This document shows, in pieces, positions 1 through 5,399 of a DNA stretch of 5,991 nt (within the stretch, counting starts at the first letter, position 1; each line of letters opens with the position of its first letter). Made by a program: the position numbers and the translations under genes. Source of the stretch: JBIOJM01 sp044450785 (GTDB taxonomy: Bacteria > Planctomycetota > Planctomycetia > Isosphaerales > Isosphaeraceae); the NCBI GenBank assembly GCA_044450785.1, contig JBIOJM010000474.1, forward strand, positions 1 through 5,991, written 5' to 3'. The notes beneath the pieces were generated by a model. It saw only the letters and a program-made list of their open reading frames with translations, searched no databases and was not told the DNA's origin.

Positions 1-1
1 C

Positions 2-2893
2 AAGGGCGTGCCGATCACCAGGTTCTGCGACGAGCGTCGGCTGTCGACACGCGAGCGGCTCGAGCTGGCCATCCCGGTCTGCCAGGCCGTCCAGCACGCC
101 CACCAGAAGGGGGTCATCCACCGCGACCTCAAGCCGTCGAACATCCTGGTCGCCCTCTACGACGACAAGCCGGTCCCCAAGGTCATCGACTTTGGGGTGG
201 CCAAGGCAACCGGCCAGCGGCTGACCGACCAGACGCTGTTCACCGAGTTCGGGTCGGTGGTCGGCACGCTGGAGTACATGAGCCCCGAGCAGGCCCAGCT
301 CAACCAGCTCGACATCGACACCCGCAGCGACGTCTACAGCTTGGGTGTGCTCCTCTACGAGCTGTTGACGGGGTCGACCCCTCTGGATCGCAAGCGGCTC
401 AAGGAGGCGGGGTTCCTCGAGGTGTTGCGGGTGATCCGCGAGGCGGAGTCACCGCGGCCCAGCATGCGGCTGAGCACGACGGAGGAGCTGCCGTCGATCG
501 CCGCTTGCCGCGGCATCGAGCCGCGCAGACTGAGCGCGCTGATGCGGGGCGACCTTGACTGGATCGTCATGAAGGCGCTCGAGAAGGACCGCAACCGCCG
601 CTACGAGACAGCCAACGAGCTGGCGCGGGACGTCGAGCACTACCTGCACGACGAGCCGGTTCTCGCCTGCCCGCCGTCGGCGCGGTATCGCTTCCGCAAG
701 TTCGCGCGGCGGCACAAGGCGGGGCTACAGATAGCGGCGGCGGCTGCCCTGGTGTTGCTCTTGGCCGTCGGCGGCGTCACCTGGGCGCTCTTGGACCGGG
801 CAATGCGTCGGACCGAGCTGTCCAAGCGCATGGCCGAGACGGAACAAACAGTGAACGCGGCGTTGATTCAGACGGACCAGTGGCGCAAGCAGGCTAGTGA
901 GGCGCCGAGCGCGACGAGCCAGGAAGCGGACGCCATCCTGGCGCTGTGGCGACAGGCGGAAGCGTCGCTGGCCCAGGCGGAGACCGCCTTGAGGACCGGA
1001 ACGGCCGACGACCGTCTGCGCGAGCGCGTGCTGGATGTGCGGCAACGGATCGAACAACAAGGCGAGCGGGCGCGGCGGACGGCAAAGCTGCTGCGCGACC
1101 TGGATGAGGCCCGTCTCAGCCGATCCAACTTGATCGAACAACAATACCATTACGACAATGACGGCCCAGCGCCGCAGTACGCCACGGCGTTCGCGGCCTA
1201 CGACCTGGAAGTGAAACCCGGACACACGGAGGAATTGGCGCGGCGTATCCGCGCTGAGGATCCGGGCATCCGCGACGCCCTTATCCTGGCGCTCGACGAT
1301 TGGAGCCAAAACCGCGGTATCAGGCCGGAGTTGCAGGCGATTGCTGGCGCGGTGGATGACGATCCGTGGCGGCAAAAGTATCGCGCCGCGGCGACCGCCA
1401 AGGACGCCGTGGCACTGCGGGCCTTGAGCCGCGATGCACGCCAGTTGGCGTTGCCGCCGTCCAGTCTGGTCCTGTTGGCGAGGAGCCTGCGGGACGCAGG
1501 CGAGCGTGACGAGTGCCTGGCTCTGCTGCGTTGGGGACGCGGCCGCCATCCCACGGATTTTTGGCTGCATTTTGAGTCAGGGTTATGCTTCCCGGACGGG
1601 GCGAGCAGAACCCCGGTGGAGGTCGAAGAAGCGATCGGCTGTTACCGTGCGGCGTTGGCGCTGCGCCCGACCACGGCCGGCGCCCACTACAACCTCGGCG
1701 GCCATCTGGCGCGCAAGAAGCAATGGGACAAAGCGATCGCCGAATACAGGAGGACCATCGAACTCGACCCCTACATCGCGGGGATCCACAACAACCTCGG
1801 CGTTGCTCTGGGCAACAAGAAGCAGTGGGACGAAGCCATCGCCGAATACAGGAAGGCCATCGAGCTCGATCCCAGGTACATGCAGGCCCACGACAACCTC
1901 GGCAACGTTCTACTCGCCAAGAGCCAGTTCGACGAAGCCATCGCCGAATACAAGAAGGCCATCGAGCTCGATCCCAAGTACAGCATGGCCCACAGCAACC
2001 TCGGCAACCTTCTACGGGCCAGGAACCGGTTCGACAAAGCCATCGCCGAATCCCGCAAGGCCATCGACCGCGATCCCAAGAACGCGCAGGCCCACAACAA
2101 CCTCGGCGCCGCTCTGAGCAAGAAGAAGCAGTGGGAAGAGGCCATCACCGAATACCGCAAGGCCGTCGACCTCGATCCCAAGTGGGCGGTGGCTCACGAC
2201 AACCTCGGCTACCCTCTGAGGAAAAAGAACCAGTTGGACGAGGGCATCGCCGAATACCGCAAGGCCGTCGACCTCGATCCCAAGTGGGCGGTGGCTCACA
2301 ACAACCTCGGCCTCGCTCTGGCGCACGAGAAGCAGTTGGACGAGGGCATCGCCGAATACCGCAAGGCCGTCGACCTCGATCCCAAGTGGGCGCAGGCCCA
2401 CTACAACCTCGGCCTCGCTCTGTCGAACAAGGACCAGTGGGACGAAGTCATCGCCGAATACCGCAAGGCCATCGAGCTAGACCCGAAAGACGCCATCTTG
2501 CACAACGGCATGGCCTGGGTGCTGGCCACCCATCCCAATCCTCAACTTCGTGACCCGGGCCGGGCGGTCAATTTGGCCAAGGAAGCCGTCGAGCTCGCGC
2601 CACGGGAAGGTCCCATGTGGAACACCCTGGGTGTGGCGCACTTCCGCGCCGGCGATTGGAAAGCGGCGCTCGCGGCGCTAGAGAAATCCATGGAGCTCCG
2701 CCGGGGTGGCGACAGCACAGACTGGTTCTTTTTGGCCATGGCCCACGAAAAGCTCGGCGACAAGGAAAAAGCTCGCCAATGGTACGATCGGGCAACGCGC
2801 TGGATAGACAAGAACCAGGCCACTAATGAGGAGCTCCGCCGTTTCGGGGCGGAGGCGGCCCAGGTGCTGGGAGTGGCCAAAAAGAAAGATTAG
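2..2893 (+). CDS. Membrane-anchored Ser/Thr protein kinase with C-terminal TPR array (5' partial)
   Basis: This is a eukaryotic-like (Hanks-type) Ser/Thr kinase that would phosphorylate protein Ser/Thr residues with ATP. Residues are numbered from the codon at base 8. Visible motifs are the catalytic loop HRDLKPSN at 38-45 (Asp40, Lys42, Asn45), DFG at 61-63, SPE at 92-94 and DVYSLG at 108-113, followed by the planctomycete-type C-lobe with LDWIVMKALEKDRNRRYETA. A single hydrophobic helix lies at about 240-262. After it come an Ala/Arg/Glu/Gln-rich, probably coiled-coil stretch (about 265-370), a helical middle region (about 390-550), eight regular 34-residue TPRs (556-827) and three looser ones (828-934). 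The glycine loop and the VAIK lysine are absent because the gene starts left of the window; the GTG at 8 is internal to the kinase fold, not a start. By topology the kinase half should be cytoplasmic and the TPR half extracytoplasmic, where it may bind proteins. The stop is TAG at 2891. The substrate is unknown. Confidence 0.93.
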   Translation, partial: KGVPITRFCDERRLSTRERLELAIPVCQAVQHAHQKGVIHRDLKPSNILVALYDDKPVPKVIDFGVAKATGQRLTDQTLFTEFGSVVGTLEYMSPEQAQLNQLDIDTRSDVYSLGVLLYELLTGSTPLDRKRLKEAGFLEVLRVIREAESPRPSMRLSTTEELPSIAACRGIEPRRLSALMRGDLDWIVMKALEKDRNRRYETANELARDVEHYLHDEPVLACPPSARYRFRKFARRHKAGLQIAAAAALVLLLAVGGVTWALLDRAMRRTELSKRMAETEQTVNAALIQTDQWRKQASEAPSATSQEADAILALWRQAEASLAQAETALRTGTADDRLRERVLDVRQRIEQQGERARRTAKLLRDLDEARLSRSNLIEQQYHYDNDGPAPQYATAFAAYDLEVKPGHTEELARRIRAEDPGIRDALILALDDWSQNRGIRPELQAIAGAVDDDPWRQKYRAAATAKDAVALRALSRDARQLALPPSSLVLLARSLRDAGERDECLALLRWGRGRHPTDFWLHFESGLCFPDGASRTPVEVEEAIGCYRAALALRPTTAGAHYNLGGHLARKKQWDKAIAEYRRTIELDPYIAGIHNNLGVALGNKKQWDEAIAEYRKAIELDPRYMQAHDNLGNVLLAKSQFDEAIAEYKKAIELDPKYSMAHSNLGNLLRARNRFDKAIAESRKAIDRDPKNAQAHNNLGAALSKKKQWEEAITEYRKAVDLDPKWAVAHDNLGYPLRKKNQLDEGIAEYRKAVDLDPKWAVAHNNLGLALAHEKQLDEGIAEYRKAVDLDPKWAQAHYNLGLALSNKDQWDEVIAEYRKAIELDPKDAILHNGMAWVLATHPNPQLRDPGRAVNLAKEAVELAPREGPMWNTLGVAHFRAGDWKAALAALEKSMELRRGGDSTDWFFLAMAHEKLGDKEKARQWYDRATRWIDKNQATNEELRRFGAEAAQVLGVAKKKD
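1673..2488 (+). repeat. Eight tandem 102-bp units encoding canonical TPRs
   Basis: The units begin at 1673, 1775, 1877, 1979, 2081, 2183, 2285 and 2387. Each encodes 34 residues on the pattern A-H-x-N-L-G-x-x-L...W/F-D-E-A-I-A-E-Y-R-K-A-I/V-D/E-L-D-P-K, the TPR consensus with Asn/Leu/Gly in helix A and Ala/Tyr/Ala in helix B. There are no length changes within the eight units. A ninth unit (2489) carries five extra residues around a Pro/Asn-rich loop, and two more degenerate units close the array. Units 5 to 8 are much closer to each other in DNA than units 1 to 4: bases 2231-2290 equal 2333-2392, and 2148-2197 equal 2250-2299. Confidence 0.93.
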
Positions 2894-2958
2894 CCGAAAC
2901 GCGGAGAAAGAAAAAAGCGGCCGGTGAGGCCCTCGCCGCCAAGCGGAAGTCTCAGGGG

Positions 2959-3026
2959 CCCGGCAAGCCCTGGCGCTCGGTCTGCGCGCCGGGGGAATGT
3001 AGGACGGATTGGCAATCCGTCCCACA
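2959..3026. repeat. Composite palindromic element, copy 1
   Basis: Two structures sit side by side. The first is an interrupted hairpin: outer arms CCCGGC (2959-2964) and GCCGGG (2988-2993), inner arms GCGC (2973-2976) and GCGC (2984-2987), and a 7-base loop. The second is a palindrome with arms GGACGGATTG (3002-3011) and CAATCCGTCC (3013-3022), perfect around a single central G. It is extended by TGT (2998-3000) pairing with ACA (3024-3026) across one A/C mismatch. There is no T run, so a simple terminator role is unlikely. From memory, short spurious translations such as GRIGNPSH, which this palindrome encodes, recur in planctomycete annotations. That suggests an interspersed repeat family, but I cannot verify it here. 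Confidence 0.7.
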
Positions 3027-3055
3027 ACACTTGCATTCTATCGCGGACCGCATCG

Positions 3056-3064
3056 AAAAAGGAG
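3056..3064 (+). promoter_or_regulatory. Strong ribosome binding site of the relic gene
   Basis: The sequence AAAAAGGAG lies 7 bases upstream of the ATG at 3072. It is a better Shine-Dalgarno match than either of the two downstream genes has. This is the main reason to think that a real gene once started at 3072. Confidence 0.6.
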
Positions 3065-3071
3065 CTTGACC

Positions 3072-3291
3072 ATGTCCCTTTTGGCTTTCCTGGCCTCTTT
3101 CGCGCAGCCATGCCCGGCGCGGCCAACGTCGCAACTCGGTGTCGCGCCCCAAAACGGCACGCCTGTTCCTGGAGCATCTCGAAGATCGGGCGCTGCTGTC
3201 GAGCTACACCGCGGGCAGCGTCTCGGACCTCGCCGGCCCCTGGCGCTCAGCCTGCGCGCCGGGTAACCCGGCGGCAATCCGTGAACCCTGA
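3072..3291 (+). pseudogene. Truncated, frameshifted 5' end of a planctomycete exported beta-helix protein
   Basis: An ATG with a strong ribosome binding site at 3072 opens with MSLLAFLASFAQP. The recognisable family sequence lies one frame away, in the frame of base 3169: a basic stretch SHARRGQRRNSVSRPKTARLF followed by LEHLEDRALLS and SYTAGSVSDL. This matches the N-terminal pattern of planctomycete exported proteins, where a body of beta-helix repeats would normally follow. Here the similarity stops at about base 3230, exactly where a second copy of the palindromic element begins, and the frame reaches TGA at 3289-3291. The LEHLEDR frame also has TGA at 3067-3069, just before the ATG, so the start and the motif cannot be read together without a one-base shift somewhere around 3075-3105. 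Reading: a gene start damaged by a frameshift and then cut off at a repeat. An alternative is a GTG start at 3139 giving a 50-residue peptide, which seems unlikely to be functional. Confidence 0.62.
3233..3282. repeat. Composite palindromic element, copy 2
   Basis: The hairpin layout is the same as in copy 1: outer arms CCGGC (3233-3237) and GCCGG (3258-3262), inner arms GCGC (3243-3246) and GCGC (3254-3257), loop of 7. Bases 3238-3263 match 2968-2993 at 24 of 26 positions, and both differences fall in the loop. It overlaps a 17-base palindrome with arms CGCCGGGT and ACCCGGCG around A3265 (3257-3273). It ends with GGCAATCCGT (3273-3282), which is also present in copy 1 at 3011-3020. The two copies lie 270 bp apart in the same orientation and flank the gene relic. 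Confidence 0.62.
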
Positions 3292-3372
3292 ATGGGATCG
3301 AGGCAGCCCGCTCCGGCACTGGGTCCGCGCGCCGGGCGAAGCTGGTTTTTTCACGCGGACCGGTTCTCTTCC

Positions 3373-3379
3373 AGAAAGG
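3373..3379 (+). promoter_or_regulatory. Ribosome binding site supporting the start at 3388
   Basis: AGAAAGG lies 8 bases upstream of ATG 3388. An in-frame ATG at 3292 has no comparable site and would add 32 residues translated from repeat and leader DNA, so 3388 is preferred. Confidence 0.5.
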
Positions 3380-3387
3380 CTTGCATC

Positions 3388-5175
3388 ATGTTGTCTGCAT
3401 CCTGGTTTCGACGGTTGACAGCGGGCTCACCGATTCGGTCGCGGCGCCCTGGACCAAGACCCACCCTTTCGCGGCGCTCGGTCCTGCCGCGCTTGGAAGC
3501 GCTGGAAGTCCGGAGCCTGCTCAGCACCTTCACGGTGACCAACCTGCTCGACAGCGGCACCGGCTCGCTGCGGGCGGCCATCTTGGACGCCAACGCCACC
3601 CCCGGCGCCGACCTGATCGGATTCGCCCACAATCTTCACGGTACCATCACACTGGCAAGCGGTGAGCCAGCCATCTCTGGCAGCCTGACGATCGACGGCC
3701 CCGGGGCGAACAAGCTGTCTGTCAGCGGCAACGACGCCAGCCGGATCTTCGACATCAGCGGCAGCGCCAGCGTGAGCATCGCCGGGCTGACCATCACCGA
3801 AGGGCTGGCGACCTCGGGGGGCGGCATCCTGCTCGAGGGCAGCGCTGCCCTCAGCATCAGCAATTGCACGCTGACCGACAACGAGGCCATCGGCAGTTTG
3901 ACTGGCAGTTTGACTGTCCCTGATGGGTTCGGTGGCGGCATCGAGGACAACTCGTCAGGAGCGCTGACGGTCACCGACAGCACCTTCGACACCAACAAGG
4001 CCATCGCCCGCGGTCCCAACGCTCCCCCTCCCGCCGCTCACGGCTTCATCATCGCACTGGGCGGTGCCATCGACGTTTCTTTCTACAGTACCGGCCTGGC
4101 CACGATCAGTAACAGCACCTTTACCGGGAACCAGGCGCTCGGCGGCGTCGCCGGCGCTAGTGCGGGTGGCGGTGCGCTCAGCGATTCCAGCCTCGTGTTT
4201 GGCGCGACTGCGAACATGACCGTCACGGGCTGCACGCTCAGCGGCAACGCAGCCATCGGTGCAGCCGGCGGTGACGGCGTAATCAACTATGGCTCCGGGC
4301 AGGCCGGCGGGATCAACAATTTCGCGAGCTTGATCGTTCGCAATTCGACTCTCACCGGCAACCTGGCCCTGGGCTCGCCTCTGGCCCCAGGCGTCGTCCC
4401 ATCACAGGGTGTCTTGAGCGGCAGCTCGGTCGCCGGCGGCGGCATCTTCTGCCTCACCAACAATATCCCCGCCACCATGATCGTTGTCGACAGTACGCTC
4501 GCCGGCAATCAGGCTGTCGGCGGCGCCGGGGCGGCCGGCAGCGCCGGCAGTGTCGGGGAAGGGGGCGGTATCTCCGTCGTCGCCGGCTCTTCGGCCCGAG
4601 TGACCGGCTGTACGCTCGCTGACAACGTCGCTCGCGGCGGGGCCGGCGGCAGCGGCGGGGTGGGCGCCCCCGGCGTGAGCGGTGGTGTCGACATCGGGTT
4701 TTTCGCGTCCGTGACCGTAAGCAACACCACCCTCATTAACAACCAGGCCATCGGCGGGGCAGGAGGCTCCGGGGCCAAGGGCGGCGACGGCGTGGGCGGC
4801 GGCATCAACGTCGGCACTGGCGTCATCGTCGGTTTTTCCCCGGACCCTTGTTCTCTGACTCTGACCGAAAGCACCTTCGTTGCCAATCTGGCCGTCGGTG
4901 GCGCCGGCGGGTCGGGCAGCAACGGGGGCGATGGGTCCGGCGGCGGCCTTTCGGTCTTGGTGGGTAGCTCCGCCGCGATCGATGCCACATGGATCGTTGC
5001 CGACGCCGCGCTGGGTGGGTGCGCTGGCACGGGCGGCGCCAGCGGCCAGGGCATCGGCGGCGGCCTCTACATCGACACAGGTGCCGTCGTGACGCTCAGC
5101 AAGTCGAGCAAGGTCCTTTTCAACTTTGCGTCGACCAGCGACGACGACATCTTCGGCGTCTACAAGACAAGTTGA
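3388..5175 (+). CDS. Exported right-handed beta-helix protein with planctomycete N-terminal LExLExRxLLS motif
   Basis: This is a complete gene of 595 residues. The N-terminus is basic (Arg-rich, residues 8-35) and leads into LEALEVRSLLS at 36-46, the LEPR-XLL-like motif that planctomycetes carry on large exported or surface proteins. Next come FTVTN (48-52) and DSGTGSLRAAILDAN (55-69), the opening seen in many bacterial polymorphic beta-helix proteins. From about residue 159 the chain consists of rungs of the form x-S/C-T-L/F-x-x-N-x-A-x-G, at 159, 197, 242, 281, 319, 368, 407, 446, 494 and 532, separated by Gly-rich turns such as GGAGGSG and GGGI. It ends with a short cap, SDDDIFGVYKTS. There is no LPXTG, PEP-CTERM, membrane anchor or catalytic motif, so a structural, adhesive or surface role is an inference. 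Its neighbour at 5400 is a paralogue. The next nearest feature downstream is a hairpin with a T run, 47 bases after TGA. Confidence 0.88.
   Translation: MLSASWFRRLTAGSPIRSRRPGPRPTLSRRSVLPRLEALEVRSLLSTFTVTNLLDSGTGSLRAAILDANATPGADLIGFAHNLHGTITLASGEPAISGSLTIDGPGANKLSVSGNDASRIFDISGSASVSIAGLTITEGLATSGGGILLEGSAALSISNCTLTDNEAIGSLTGSLTVPDGFGGGIEDNSSGALTVTDSTFDTNKAIARGPNAPPPAAHGFIIALGGAIDVSFYSTGLATISNSTFTGNQALGGVAGASAGGGALSDSSLVFGATANMTVTGCTLSGNAAIGAAGGDGVINYGSGQAGGINNFASLIVRNSTLTGNLALGSPLAPGVVPSQGVLSGSSVAGGGIFCLTNNIPATMIVVDSTLAGNQAVGGAGAAGSAGSVGEGGGISVVAGSSARVTGCTLADNVARGGAGGSGGVGAPGVSGGVDIGFFASVTVSNTTLINNQAIGGAGGSGAKGGDGVGGGINVGTGVIVGFSPDPCSLTLTESTFVANLAVGGAGGSGSNGGDGSGGGLSVLVGSSAAIDATWIVADAALGGCAGTGGASGQGIGGGLYIDTGAVVTLSKSSKVLFNFASTSDDDIFGVYKTS
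3862..4980 (+). repeat. Three-rung super-repeat in the beta-helix gene (366, 378 and 375 bp)
   Basis: Rung starts are at 3862, 3976, 4111, 4228, 4342, 4489, 4606, 4723, 4867 and 4981. The spacings in residues are 38, 45, 39; 38, 49, 39; and 39, 48, 38, a short-long-short pattern repeated three times. Rungs one, four and seven share Cys-Thr-Leu (NCTL, GCTL, GCTL). The other six carry Ser/Thr in place of the Cys. The repeat is visible mainly in protein pattern and spacing, so the duplication is old. Confidence 0.75.
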
Positions 5176-5222
5176 GCATTGCGCTTCATGACGATTCGAG
5201 AAAACCGGTGTCACAAGAGAGC

Positions 5223-5256
5223 AAAAGGTGTCAGGAACGTTCCTGACACCTTTTTT
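5223..5256. terminator. Perfect 32-bp palindrome with T run, likely terminator after the beta-helix gene
   Basis: The arms AAAAGGTGTCAGGAAC (5223-5238) and GTTCCTGACACCTTTT (5239-5254) are exact reverse complements, and the T run continues to 5256. As RNA this would fold into a long stem with a very small loop followed by U residues, a plausible factor-independent terminator for the gene ending at 5175. The A run on the other side would make it work in both directions. Sequences containing GGTGTCAGGAAC also resemble interspersed palindromes found in many bacteria in association with REP-type transposases; this is from memory and unverified. No transposase is present here. Confidence 0.65.
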
Positions 5257-5384
5257 GGCCGCGATCCCAACATCGATGGGACGCACATCCTTCAGAACCG
5301 CATGGATCCCGAATGATCCCACCGCGCGGGCGTTCGTGAAGGCGTGAGACGGGTCGTTCATCACCAGAGTGAGTTCAACACCAC

Positions 5385-5389
5385 GGGAG
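5385..5389 (+). promoter_or_regulatory. Ribosome binding site for the gene at 5400
   Basis: GGGAG lies 10 bases upstream of ATG 5400, a little far but usable. A further purine-rich GAGAGAA follows directly. The next in-frame Met (base 5472) would remove most of the basic N-terminal stretch that the family keeps, so 5400 is preferred. Confidence 0.42.
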
Positions 5390-5399
5390 TGAGAGAACC

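Larger units (their letters stand above)
2894..3387. other. Gene-free stretch with repeats and a gene relic
   Basis: This 494-base stretch lies between the kinase stop and the start of the first complete beta-helix gene. I see no intact gene in it. From left to right it holds an A-rich run just after the kinase stop without a clear terminator, a hairpin plus near-perfect palindrome (2959-3026), a leader with a strong ribosome binding site, the broken start of a beta-helix gene (3072 to about 3230), a second hairpin-plus-palindrome copy (3233-3282), a diverged hairpin (about 3313-3335) with a T run at 3346-3351, and the leader of the next gene. No sigma-70-like promoter stands out. Confidence 0.75.

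Noticed and set aside
8..10. GTG at 8 as the start of the kinase gene
   Set aside because: The frame is open to the left edge (KG before it), and the residues after it already belong to the middle of a kinase fold, shortly before HRDLKPSN. The real start is outside the window.
725..1570. Long open frame on the minus strand (281 codons) under the kinase
   Set aside because: It is Arg/Gln/Pro-rich, has no recognisable motifs and is fully antisense to well-supported kinase coding sequence.
1673..2488. Regular repeats as a CRISPR array
   Set aside because: The period is 102 bp, fully coding, with no unique spacers between constant repeats. They are TPR units.
1585..2553. Open + frame (322 codons) over the TPR region, full of Arg-Arg-Ile/Pro-Gln repeats
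   Set aside because: The repetition is simply the 102-bp TPR units read in another frame.
2894..2945. GGCC...GGCC stem just after the kinase stop as a terminator
   Set aside because: It has a four-base stem and no T run after it.
3031..3055. TTGCAT...TATC as a promoter before the relic
   Set aside because: The spacing and second box do not fit a sigma-70 promoter, and planctomycete promoters are poorly defined. There is too little to call.
3313..3351. Hairpin plus T run (3346-3351) as a terminator
   Set aside because: The stem is only five base pairs with a large loop, and about ten bases separate it from the T run. It also sits 37 bases before a start codon with no intact gene in front. 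It is better read as a diverged trace of the repeat element.
3292..3387. Start of the first complete beta-helix gene at ATG 3292
   Set aside because: The extra 32 residues come from the diverged hairpin and leader DNA, with no good ribosome binding site in front. ATG 3388 has AGAAAGG at proper spacing and gives the typical basic N-terminus.
2924..3418. Short open frames across the intergenic stretch
   Set aside because: They run through palindromes and the relic in the wrong frames, have skewed Arg/Pro/Ala composition and lack plausible starts.
4402..5364. Long open frame on the minus strand (320 codons)
   Set aside because: It is antisense to the beta-helix gene and reads through the palindrome. 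It is Ala/Asp/Gly-rich with no family pattern, as expected from a GC-rich codon shadow.
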